From CAYQQO01 sp964420115 (GTDB lineage: Bacteria; Patescibacteriota; Minisyncoccia; Portnoybacterales; UBA2143): a DNA stretch of 47,480 nt. The stretch is from NCBI GenBank assembly GCA_964420115.1, contig CAYQQO010000003.1, positions 1 through 47,480 on the forward strand, written 5' to 3'. Position 1 is the first letter of the stretch. Every line of letters starts with the position of its first letter. The translations under genes were made by a program, and so were the position numbers. This document shows, one piece after another, positions 16,129-24,274 of this stretch. The notes beneath the pieces are model-generated. The model saw only the letters and a program-made list of their open reading frames with translations, did no database searches and had not been told where the DNA came from.

Positions 16129-16202
16129 TGGAGCGAACGAGGAGAATCGCCCAGTCATACGACTGGGCGACTGGCCGGATGACCGGCCAAACCCTCATCG
16201 CT
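16129..16202 (-). ncRNA. putative tRNA-like structured RNA with encoded CCA
   Basis: Between tRNA-Gly and tRNA-Thr, the minus strand can fold as a three-way junction. The closing stem pairs AGCGA with TCGCT and GAGG with CCTC across a small internal loop. Two perfect hairpins follow: 7 bp with loop TCAT (16172-16189) and 9 bp with loop GTAT (16148-16169). The sequence then ends CCA exactly at the tRNA-Thr 5' boundary, where RNase P would cut. The last 20 bases match 16 of 20 in the tRNA-Gly 3' end. There is no anticodon arm or TTCGA loop. It could be a novel RNA or a decayed tRNA. Confidence 0.4.
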
Positions 16203-16205
16203 GTT

Positions 16206-16279
16206 TGGAGCGAGTGAAGGGAATCGAACCCTCGTTATCTGCTTGGGAAGCAGACGCTCTGCCATTGAGCTACACTCGC
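16206..16279 (-). tRNA. tRNA-Gly (anticodon CCC)
   Basis: Acceptor GCGAGTG/CACTCGC, D-arm GCTC...GAGC, anticodon stem TCTGC/GCAGA with loop TTCCCAA (anticodon CCC), T-arm GAGGG-TTCGATT-CCCTT. CCA follows the discriminator at 16206-16208, unlike the other two tRNAs. Its 5' end abuts the stop codon of the FtsB-like gene. Confidence 0.92.
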
Positions 16280-16702
16280 TTAATTCTGCTGACCAAAGAA
16301 ATATTCCCACCACTGCCACCAATTATTTTTCTTTTCCTTCGACGAATCATCTTCTTGATTATTATCCAAGTCATTTGAGCTTGTTCCGTTGATTTGTGAG
16401 TCGCGCAGAATAACAACCCTTTCTCCCGGCTTTTTTAAATTAAGCTTCAAACGGGCTTCTTTTTCCAGATGCGACTCCTCCTTAAAATATTCCATTAAAT
16501 CAGCGAGCTGTTTGTTTCTTTTCTCTGACTTGTCTATTTCTGCCTGCAGTTTGTTGATCTCGTTGTTGAGCTGATGTTTGCGGTAGCTTTCTCTGCCTAA
16601 ATTAATTGTTAAAGCAATTAGAGCTAAAACCACAAAAAAAAGAGCAACTTTTGAACCCAGAATCTTTTTAATAAATTTTTTATGAGAGGAGTCTTTAGCC
16701 AT
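16280..16702 (-). CDS. FtsB/DivIC-like septum formation protein
   Basis: The 140-residue bitopic protein has a short basic cytoplasmic tail, one helix (about 18-38) and a coiled coil (about 40-80, NNEINKLQAEIDKSEKRNKQL), then the LEKEARLKLNLKKPGERVVIL segment diagnostic of FtsB/DivIC. It would join FtsQ/FtsL in the divisome. The C-terminal Asn/Asp/Lys/Trp-rich tail (about 105-140) is extra. It directly precedes tRNA-Gly with zero spacing, and is not far from ftsEX. Confidence 0.85.
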   Translation of the reverse strand: MAKDSSHKKFIKKILGSKVALFFVVLALIALTINLGRESYRKHQLNNEINKLQAEIDKSEKRNKQLADLMEYFKEESHLEKEARLKLNLKKPGERVVILRDSQINGTSSNDLDNNQEDDSSKEKKNNWWQWWEYFFGQQN

Positions 16703-16812
16703 TTGCCAATTCCCATTAATATGATATTATCAACACAGTGGGGAGTAAAAAACAAATTTGCTTGTTCCCCGAACGAATAAATTAATATGCAAAGCTATAT
16801 TAAAGCGATTAT

Positions 16813-16917
16813 ATGAAGAAGTTAACCCGCCAAAAATTATTCCGCGCCGCCTGGGTTGTCTTAGCCAGTTTGGTTATTTTAAGCATGTTCGTCTTCCTGC
16901 TAATCCCTTTAATATAA
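16813..16917 (+). CDS. 34-residue single-pass membrane microprotein
   Basis: ATG 16813 to TAA 16915-16917 encodes MKKLTRQKLFRAAWVVLASL followed by VILSMFVFLLIPLI: a basic N-terminus and one strong membrane helix. It lies between the divergent FtsB-like gene and the 3' end of lepA. A nine-codon frame (ATG 16787) overlaps its start by ATGA, which may provide coupling, since no good RBS is seen. I do not recognise it; the composition is convincing for a real small membrane protein but proof is lacking. Confidence 0.5.
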   Translation: MKKLTRQKLFRAAWVVLASLVILSMFVFLLIPLI

Positions 16918-16957
16918 TATCAAAAAGAAAGCAAAAAGCAATTATGGCTCTTTTGGG

Positions 16958-18748
16958 TCATTTTTTTAATGCCTTTAAAAAGGCCTCTTGCGGGATACTG
17001 ACTCTGCCAAACTGCTTTAATCTCTTTTTCCCTTTTTTTTGCTTTTCCAGCAGTTTTCTTTTTCTTGTTACATCACCGCCGTAAAGGCCGGAAGTAACAT
17101 CCTTTCTCAACGCCTTAATTGTTTCCCTGGCAATAATCCGCCCGCCAACAATCGCTTGCAAAGGAATAGCAAACTGATGCTGAGGGATAATTCCTTTTAA
17201 TCTTCCAACCAGAGCTTTTCCTTCGTAATAGGCTTTATCTCTGTGGACTAAACGGGAAAAAGCGCCTACTTTTTCGTCGGCGACTAAAACATCGAGCCTG
17301 ACTAAATCCGCTTCTTTGTAGCCAGTTATTTGATAACTCATTGAAGCATATCCAGAGCTGACATTTTTCAAATGATCGTAGAAGTTAACAATAATTTCCG
17401 CCAAAGGAGCCTGGTATTTAATTAAAACTCTTTCCGCGGTTAAATATTGGGTATCGCTGTAATTACCTCTAAGCCCCTCTAATAATTTCATTATTTGGCC
17501 TAAGTAATTTTTTGGCATAATTATCTCCAAATCTACCATTGGTTCTTCTATTTTTTCAATCTGGTCTAAAGCAGGCAAATCAGCTGGTGAAGAAATAGCC
17601 ATTTTTTCTTTTTCTCCTTTCAAAAACAATTGATAACTTACTGAAGGAGAGCTAGCCACCAAACTCAAATCATATTCGCGGCTCAATCTTTCAGAAACAA
17701 TTTCTAAATGAAGCATTCCTAAAAACCCGCAGCGAAATCCTCTGCCTAAACCTTCTGATGATTCCGGCTCGTACTGCAAAGAGGAATCATTTAATTTCAA
17801 TTTAGCTAAACTATCTTTCAAAAGATCGTATTGAGAAGAATCGGTCGGATAAAAACTGGCGAAAACAAGCGGCCTTGGCTCTTTATATCCGGGAAGGGCT
17901 GTAAGATTTTCTTGTTTAGACAAAAGAGAAATTGTATCACCAACCCGGCATTGACTGACTTCTTTTAAGCCAGTGGCGATATAGCCAATTTCGCCAGAAG
18001 AAAGAAAATCCTCTTTAACCAGTTGCGGCTTGAAAACACCCACTTCCAGAGCTTCAGCCGTCGCCCCAGAGGCCATTAAAAATATTTTATCCCCTTTTTT
18101 TATCTGCCCGTCAACAACCCTTACATAAGCAACCACTCCTTTGTATGTATCATAAACTGAATCAAAAACTAAAGCCCTCAAAGAAGCGCTACTCTCGCCT
18201 CCCGGGCAAGGCACATCTTTAATAACTTTCTCTAAAACCTTATCAACCCCCTTATTTTTTTTAGCGGAAATTTGAATAATTTGCAAAGGATTTATTCCAA
18301 GAAGATCACACATTTCTTTGGTTGTTTCTTCGGTCCTGGCATGAGGCAAATCAATTTTGTTTATCACCGGGATAACAACCAAATTTTGCTCCTGGGCTAA
18401 ATTCAAATTAGCCAAAGTTTGAGCCTGAATTCCCTGGGAAGCGTCAACTAAAAGAACTGCCCCCTCAACAGCCACCAAGCTTCTTGAAACTTCATATGTA
18501 AAATCAACATGGCCGGGCGTATCAATTAAATTAATAATATATTTGTTATAATCCATCCTGACCGGCTGAAGCTTTATAGTAATGCCTTTTTCTCTTTCCA
18601 AGTCCATCATATCTAAAAACTGCTCTTTCATTTTTCTTTCTTCAATTGTTTTGGTCAATTCTAAAAGACGGTCAGCCAAAGTGGACTTGCCGTGGTCAAT
18701 GTGGGAAATTATAACGAAATTGCGGATATTTTCTTTTTGTATTGACAT
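16958..18748 (-). CDS. lepA: elongation factor 4 (LepA)
   Basis: The 596-residue GTPase carries HIDHGKSTLADRLL (P-loop), DTPGHVDF (G3), NKIDLPHA (G4), the EF-G-like domains and the LepA-specific C-terminal domain (GGRIIARETIKALRKDVTSGLYGGDVTRKRKLLEKQKKGKKRL split over about 530-580). It rebinds ribosomes and promotes back-translocation or biogenesis. Normal length. It is divergent from the broken gene at 18833. Confidence 0.96.
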   Translation of the reverse strand: MSIQKENIRNFVIISHIDHGKSTLADRLLELTKTIEERKMKEQFLDMMDLEREKGITIKLQPVRMDYNKYIINLIDTPGHVDFTYEVSRSLVAVEGAVLLVDASQGIQAQTLANLNLAQEQNLVVIPVINKIDLPHARTEETTKEMCDLLGINPLQIIQISAKKNKGVDKVLEKVIKDVPCPGGESSASLRALVFDSVYDTYKGVVAYVRVVDGQIKKGDKIFLMASGATAEALEVGVFKPQLVKEDFLSSGEIGYIATGLKEVSQCRVGDTISLLSKQENLTALPGYKEPRPLVFASFYPTDSSQYDLLKDSLAKLKLNDSSLQYEPESSEGLGRGFRCGFLGMLHLEIVSERLSREYDLSLVASSPSVSYQLFLKGEKEKMAISSPADLPALDQIEKIEEPMVDLEIIMPKNYLGQIMKLLEGLRGNYSDTQYLTAERVLIKYQAPLAEIIVNFYDHLKNVSSGYASMSYQITGYKEADLVRLDVLVADEKVGAFSRLVHRDKAYYEGKALVGRLKGIIPQHQFAIPLQAIVGGRIIARETIKALRKDVTSGLYGGDVTRKRKLLEKQKKGKKRLKQFGRVSIPQEAFLKALKK

Positions 18749-18832
18749 TAGTTCTATTGCTGCTTATGACAATGATAATCAATTAATTGTAAGTTCTTTT
18801 TACTTTTAAATCAATAAAAAGGAGGAAACGAA

Positions 18833-19413
18833 ATAAGCATTAGCTTAAGCCGTGTAACAGACGAGTTGGGGAGCGTTCTCCAAATAGAAGAAGACAAATT
18901 GCTCGCCTATGAAGAGTTTTTGTCTGTTTTCAAATGGCTCAACAACAAAAACAGAAAGGTGCCCGAGAGCGTCAGAGCAAATACAGAAAAAGACCTGGGA
19001 CAACTTTTTTTGAAAATTATTGGGCGCTACCTCCATCTAATTGGTTTGACGCCCTACGAACAAGGGGCAAAGTCATATCTGAGAGGGAACAACGCCGTTG
19101 ATATCCTTTGTCCAAAAGTAAAAATTATCCCCTTGTTCTCGCCACCTACCCGCCGGCCAATAATGGCTTTTCAGCTCCGGTTATTACCCCGACAGAAGCA
19201 GACCCCAAGCGCCAATTCAAGATAGCCAGCATTGAACAAATAGCAGGCTTTTTGGGAAAAATGAGCGCCTTCGGCCATTCTTTAAGCATGGAAAAAATAC
19301 AGAAATTGGTCAAAGCCAGAAAGACCATCACTCAAGTTCCTGAACCTCTCAAAGAAACAGCCAAAGGACATTACACTCTCACTCTTTTTCAACTACTCGG
19401 CAACAATATCTGA
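18833..19413 (+). pseudogene. frameshifted gene of unknown function with no standard start codon
   Basis: A strong RBS (AAAAAGGAGG, 18816-18825) is followed seven bases later by ATA at 18833, where a start should be. From there the frame reads SISLSRVTDELGSVLQIEED onward to about residue 95 (NNAVDILCPK). It then needs a -1 shift near the A-rich stretch at 19114-19124 to continue as SKNYPLVLATYPPANNGFSA and on to GNNI, TGA 19413. A TTG at 18866 is an alternative start. The restored product would be about 193 residues. No family is recognised. The gene is G+C-richer than lepA and murJ beside it and has its own terminator. Start loss plus frameshift suggests decay. Confidence 0.6.
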
Positions 19414-19438
19414 CTGCTGCCCAGGCAGGTGGAGCTAA

Positions 19439-19476
19439 AAAGCAGCTGACTAAAAGTTAGCTGCTTTCTTTTTTTT
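19439..19476. terminator. bidirectional terminator between convergent genes
   Basis: AGCAGCTGACT (19441-19451) pairs with AGTTAGCTGCT (19455-19465) with one wobble or mismatch, followed on the plus strand by TTCTTTTTTTT. The minus strand also shows T5. It separates the broken gene at 18833 from the end of murJ. Confidence 0.85.
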
Positions 19477-21088
19477 ACCTGCCGTTTGGACCACCAAATG
19501 TTATTCTCGGCAATCTTTTCAAAGGCAGACGCCTTAAAAAAGAAGAAACAAAAACCCCTAATTCTTCTAAGCCAAAGATCCAAGAAAAAAGAAAATAACC
19601 AGCTATGCCAATAATGCCGGCTACCCCGCCTTGAATAAAAAGACCTATCCCGCTGCTTGTATCAACCAACAAAGATAACAGCCCAAGAGAAATATAAGCA
19701 AAGACGCCGGCCGCCAAAGAAGAAAGAAGTATTTTTGAGCCGGAAGAAAACAACCTTCTGTCATCAAAGGATCCCACCTTCCGCCTTAAGGCGATAAAAA
19801 GGAAGAATAAATAGACAATATTGCCAACAGAAAAGCCCAGGGCCAGCCCGGGCACACCCATTGTCTTTGATAGAAACCAAGCAGATGACAAGCGAACTAC
19901 GGTGGCAAAAAGGCCAATTATAAAAGGTGTTTTTGTATCCTCCCAAGCAAAAAACCCGCGCAAAAAAAGAAGAATAAGCGCTTCAGCAAAAAGAGAAAGA
20001 GAAAAATAGGCCAGAGTCTGCAAAGTCAAAACAGTGTCGTGCCAATCAAACCGGCCAGCCCCTAAAATCACACGGACAATTTGAGCTCGCAGAACAATAA
20101 AGAGAACAGCCGCTGGCAGAGTAAAGAAAAGGATTTGACGAGCTGTAAAAGAAAAAGTTTTTATAAAATTAAATTTATCTTTTTTTTGGGCAAATTCTGA
20201 AAGCTTAGGGAAGGAAGCAATAACAAAAGAAACACCAAAAACCCCTAAAGGAAAATACCAAATATTTAAAGCCAAATTAAAAACAGTAATACTGCCAACA
20301 GCTAAAAAAGAAGCAAAAATAGTCATTGCCCAAAAATTAATTTGCGTTAAAGCCAAGCTCATTACTCTCGGCGGCATTACTTTGGTTATCCGGCGAAGGC
20401 CGGAGAACCTTAAATCAAAGATCGGCTGCCACCTGTAGCCGGCCTGCCAAGCAGAAAACAACTGTAAAGACATGTGTAAAAAAGCGCCCAAAACAACGCC
20501 CCAAGCCAAACCAACAAGCCCCCAGTATTTTACTAAAACCAAAGCGCCAAAAATTATAGCTATGTTATATACAATCGGCGCCATAGAATAAATCAAAAAA
20601 CGGCGGAAACTCTGCAGTATACCGCCAAAAACAGCGCTAAGCCCTAAAAAAACAGGGCTCAACAACATTAGTCTGGTTAAAAGAACTGTTTGCTCCAACT
20701 TCTCGCTGGAAAATCCAGGAGCAACCAAACCAACTACCAAAGGAGCAAAAATTACCAAAAAGAAACAAACAACCAACGAAATCAAAGCTATTAAATTAAC
20801 GACATCATTGGCCAAATACCAGTGTTTTTTATTATTTTTTTCCAAATAACTAATAAAAACAGGGATAAAGCCGGCTGAAATCGCGCCAAAGATTAAAAGA
20901 GAGTAAACTAAATCAGGGATGCGGAAAGCGGCGTAATAAACATCCAGCTGGTCGCCTGCCCCGAACATGCTAGCTAAAATTCTGTCACGCAAAAGGCCCA
21001 AAAGACGACTAACCAAAGAAGCCGCGCCTAAAATGACTGCGGCTGAAATAATTGTTTTTGAGCTACTGTTAAATATTTTCTGGATCAT
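19475..21088 (-). CDS. murJ: lipid II flippase MurJ/MviN
   Basis: The 537-residue protein has about 13-14 membrane helices and MurJ features: AASLVSRLLGLLRDRILASMFGAG near the N-terminus (about 20-44), AFRIPDLVYSLL and the central VFNLALNIWYFPLGVFGVSF. MurJ flips lipid-linked peptidoglycan precursor. It follows the glycan cassette on the same strand, with a truncated dockerin remnant directly upstream. Confidence 0.94.
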   Translation of the reverse strand: MIQKIFNSSSKTIISAAVILGAASLVSRLLGLLRDRILASMFGAGDQLDVYYAAFRIPDLVYSLLIFGAISAGFIPVFISYLEKNNKKHWYLANDVVNLIALISLVVCFFLVIFAPLVVGLVAPGFSSEKLEQTVLLTRLMLLSPVFLGLSAVFGGILQSFRRFLIYSMAPIVYNIAIIFGALVLVKYWGLVGLAWGVVLGAFLHMSLQLFSAWQAGYRWQPIFDLRFSGLRRITKVMPPRVMSLALTQINFWAMTIFASFLAVGSITVFNLALNIWYFPLGVFGVSFVIASFPKLSEFAQKKDKFNFIKTFSFTARQILFFTLPAAVLFIVLRAQIVRVILGAGRFDWHDTVLTLQTLAYFSLSLFAEALILLFLRGFFAWEDTKTPFIIGLFATVVRLSSAWFLSKTMGVPGLALGFSVGNIVYLFFLFIALRRKVGSFDDRRLFSSGSKILLSSLAAGVFAYISLGLLSLLVDTSSGIGLFIQGGVAGIIGIAGYFLFSWIFGLEELGVFVSSFLRRLPLKRLPRITFGGPNGR

Positions 21089-21093
21089 CTATT

Positions 21094-21279
21094 TTACTGC
21101 CCCCAATTACTCATCAGCAAACCCAAATCTCTGACATCAACAATGCTGTCGTTGTTTAGATTTTCGTTTTGCGCGCTGGGAGGTTCCAGCCAGCGGCTGA
21201 CCAAAAGACTGAAATCAGATGAATTAACACTGCCGTCATTGTTTAAATCTCCTAAAATGGGGCTTGATTCAATATTGCC
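21094..21279 (-). pseudogene. truncated dockerin remnant
   Basis: An open frame without ATG/GTG/TTG encodes SPILGDLNNDGSVNSSDFSL and the second repeat NLNNDSIVDVRDLGLLMSNW, a complete two-repeat type I dockerin ending TAA at 21094. It begins directly after an in-frame TAA at 21280-21282. It is nearly identical at DNA level to the dockerin at 29169-29340, so it is probably a recombination or duplication scar that lost its N-terminal gene portion. Confidence 0.75.
21163..21237 (-). repeat. direct repeat copy A (dockerin DNA)
   Basis: This 75-bp stretch matches 29235-29309 at 73 of 75 positions in the same orientation; weaker identity extends on both sides. The copies are about 8.07 kb apart and enclose DUF4012 and the glycosyltransferase genes. 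Confidence 0.9.
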
Positions 21280-21328
21280 TTATATTATTTATTTTATTCC
21301 TCTATATAACTATAATATGCAATATTAT

Positions 21329-24220
21329 TCAAAACTTAAAAGTAAGGCCGAGAAACCTATCAACCCTCAAATCATTGGTCCCCTCCCACAGAGTATCAGT
21401 TACATTCCCATTTTCAGGATAACGCAGAGAAATACCCCAGCTGTCAGGGAACTTTATTTGCCAGTTGAAAGCGCTGTCTAAGGTTCCTGATTGTTTTTGG
21501 ACCAACAAACTATAACTATCAGCCGGTTTATTTGAATCAATTTTAAAAGGCAGTTTGTATTTGTAAGTTAAAGTTGAGATTTGCCCCGGTTTTGTATAAA
21601 GCCAGTTGGCAAAAACCGTCTTGCCATTTTCCTGATAAATTTCTGTCCCGCTTTCTTTGTCAATTGTCATATTGCTTTCTATTGAATTTATCAAAGAATC
21701 CTCTGAGAAGCCATGATTCTGGTAGTCAATCGGGGCTTTGTAACCAACCTTTGTCTGGCCGCTCGCTGATATTAATTGGCTGCCCAAAGGCAGATAAACC
21801 CGTAAATAATTTTTATTTAACGAATTTATCCAGCTATATTTTCCCCCTTGATGTTTTCTGACAACAACAAGCGTGTTGATTATTGTCCCATCTTCCTGAA
21901 TTTCTGTCCGGTGGTCAATTGATTCTTTAATCGCCTGATCGCTTTTCCCTCCGCCAATATTAGAACTCACCACGCTTAAATAATTATTATCAGCATCCAA
22001 AAGCTGGCCTGCCCAGCCCTCTTTTTTAACCAACTCCTCCAAAGAAGAGTCATCAAAATAAACAAGAGTATGCTTTTCTAAAAAAGAATTTAAAACAATT
22101 TCTACTGCTTTTTGCCTTTTTTCTTGAGAAAGATTATTTAAAGCATCAATAAACAAAGGAGCAAAATCTATTAAAATTTTCTTTGGCTGGTTAAGTGTTT
22201 TATCATAATCTTCTTCTACTTCGCGCTGGACCAGCTCAATAAAATTATTAGCTCCCAAAACAACATTGTACTCCGGCATATTGATAGGGCCGGTCAAGCC
22301 CAAAAGCCTTTCAAAAACATAGGGAGTAAAACTAATCACCCCATCAACATCCTGACCTCCGCTTTTTTGGTAAAACCAGGAGATCTTTCGGGCTGATGTT
22401 GGAAAGTCAGCAAACCAATTGGCGTTATGCATTGACCAAGAAGTGGAAATCTCCTGAATCGGCTTTGGAGGAATAATTTTTTCATGCAACTGGCCGTCGG
22501 TAAAAAAAACATCTTCAACAAAAAGTTTTCCAATTGAGCCGTTTTCTAAAGTTAAAAGACCATATGTGCCAAGAAAGCCGCCAGTTGCTCTCATTTCATT
22601 GTTATTCTGAAAAATTAACAAATAATCGCGAGAACCGTTATGCCCTAAAACATTCAAAAAAGCGCTTGAGTAATCACTTGCTTTTTCAAGTAAATCTTGA
22701 GCCAAGGGAAGTTTTTCTTTCAACGAAACAACAGCCGGCTTAATACTATCAGGCAGATCATCCGCCTTTACATAAGATAATTCCTGATTAGCTATCCTAA
22801 TACTGTCCAAAGCCCCACTTAGCTCTTCTTGACTAAGAGACATTAAACTAGCTAAAGAGCCACTGTGAGAAGTCAAAATATTTTTATTTTCTGTCGGACC
22901 TAAATTAATTAAATTAAAAAAACTATTAACTGAAAAAAGCCCGGCTGTAGAAGTTAACCCTTGGCCGGCCCGGGCTAAATTTTCACCAACTTTAATTAAG
23001 TGCTTGCCAGAAGAAATCGCTGAACCGCCGGGCATCTCTTCTAAAATCCCCAAAGCTAACCTGCCCATATTCTCAAATTCCCTGCTTGCTTCTATAAAAT
23101 TTAATTCAGCCAAACCAAAGCTTTCTTGAGCTTTTGCTAAATCCATATCCATCAATGATTCTTTAGCAATAACCAAATTTTGGTAAGCCGACGCTCCGCT
23201 GCTTAAGGCATTATCTTTAATTCTTATCCCCTCAACCACCCATGATGTTATTGGGACAATCAAAGAAACTAAAAAGCCAATTATTAAAAAACCGAAAAGG
23301 CGCTTAAAAGACCTTTTCTCAAGAGGCGCTGACACAAACGATGACTCAATAGGACTAGGCTGATAATACTTTTGATACAATTCATCAGGAAAATAGCTTT
23401 GATTATACGAAATGTTTTTATCCAGCTGGTTATTTTTCTCCTCTTTACCTCTTTCTCTTTCCTGCTCTTCTTGAACTGATTGGGGATCATCCTGAACTGG
23501 CCGGGACCCCCCTTGAGACAACCCCCCTTCACTTTCTTCAGTTTCTCCAACATCTTTTTCTTTTTCTAAAGAAGAAATCACCTCGCTGGAAATTTCTATA
23601 TGAGAAGATATTGATTCCTCATGAGAAGATATTGATTCCTCTCCCTCTGATATAATTTCTGGTTCTTTTTCCGGCAAAGGATCAGTAAAATCAGAAGCGG
23701 CCTCTTCTTCGACAACCGGCTCGACCCGTCTTTGCTCCAAAAAGCTGTCTTCTCTGTAAATTTTTTCCAATTCAGCCATTATCTCCTCTTCGCTTGGCGG
23801 CTCATCAAAAGACAATTCAATCAAGGGCTCTTTTTTTATCTTTTCTTTTGATAAAACATCTTCAGCATCCAATTCCACTGGTGAAAAATCCTTTCCCGGC
23901 TCTTTTTTCAACAGTTCCTTTTCCGGTTCTTTTTTCTTAATTTTTTCTTCTTTTATATTTTTCCCTCTCTTTGCAACAGGCATTTGCTCTGCCTGATATT
24001 TTTGCTCAAACAAATCCTCTGGCTTGGCTGCTTCTATTTTTATCGCTTTAGCTCTAATTGCCTCCTCTTGATTAAAACAACCTTCTTTTAAATTTAGAAC
24101 TGGTTTAACCTGCTTAATTTTTTCAATATCCAAAAGACCCTCCTTGGTAACAGGGCGCACATCAAAAACAGGCGCTATAATAAATTTTCTTTTAATTTGT
24201 CTTCTCTCCATAACAAACAA
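21329..24220 (-). CDS. DUF4012 membrane protein with long acidic N-terminal region
   Basis: The 963-residue protein has a cytoplasmic, highly charged low-complexity region (about 1-300, including a repeated EESISSH), one membrane helix (about 311-332, FGFLIIGFLVSLIVPITSWV) and a large extracytoplasmic part. There, about 525-780, is the DUF4012 core (DYLLIFQNNNEMRATGGFLG, WFADFPTSARKISWFYQKSG, GVISFTPYVFERLLGLTGPI). DUF4012 proteins are common in CPR and Gram-positive genomes near polysaccharide genes; related in fold to LytR-type enzymes is a possibility I cannot confirm. It ends the glycosyltransferase operon. Confidence 0.85.
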   Translation of the reverse strand: MFVMERRQIKRKFIIAPVFDVRPVTKEGLLDIEKIKQVKPVLNLKEGCFNQEEAIRAKAIKIEAAKPEDLFEQKYQAEQMPVAKRGKNIKEEKIKKKEPEKELLKKEPGKDFSPVELDAEDVLSKEKIKKEPLIELSFDEPPSEEEIMAELEKIYREDSFLEQRRVEPVVEEEAASDFTDPLPEKEPEIISEGEESISSHEESISSHIEISSEVISSLEKEKDVGETEESEGGLSQGGSRPVQDDPQSVQEEQERERGKEEKNNQLDKNISYNQSYFPDELYQKYYQPSPIESSFVSAPLEKRSFKRLFGFLIIGFLVSLIVPITSWVVEGIRIKDNALSSGASAYQNLVIAKESLMDMDLAKAQESFGLAELNFIEASREFENMGRLALGILEEMPGGSAISSGKHLIKVGENLARAGQGLTSTAGLFSVNSFFNLINLGPTENKNILTSHSGSLASLMSLSQEELSGALDSIRIANQELSYVKADDLPDSIKPAVVSLKEKLPLAQDLLEKASDYSSAFLNVLGHNGSRDYLLIFQNNNEMRATGGFLGTYGLLTLENGSIGKLFVEDVFFTDGQLHEKIIPPKPIQEISTSWSMHNANWFADFPTSARKISWFYQKSGGQDVDGVISFTPYVFERLLGLTGPINMPEYNVVLGANNFIELVQREVEEDYDKTLNQPKKILIDFAPLFIDALNNLSQEKRQKAVEIVLNSFLEKHTLVYFDDSSLEELVKKEGWAGQLLDADNNYLSVVSSNIGGGKSDQAIKESIDHRTEIQEDGTIINTLVVVRKHQGGKYSWINSLNKNYLRVYLPLGSQLISASGQTKVGYKAPIDYQNHGFSEDSLINSIESNMTIDKESGTEIYQENGKTVFANWLYTKPGQISTLTYKYKLPFKIDSNKPADSYSLLVQKQSGTLDSAFNWQIKFPDSWGISLRYPENGNVTDTLWEGTNDLRVDRFLGLTFKF

Positions 24221-24274
24221 AGCGCCTAAAAGACGCTTTTTATTATATCACAAACAGGCGCTTGTGGGCAAAAA

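Noticed and set aside
16758..17084. Plus-strand 108-codon frame overlapping the end of lepA
   Set aside because: It overlaps the well-supported lepA end and includes the better microprotein frame in another register; its translation has no recognisable features.
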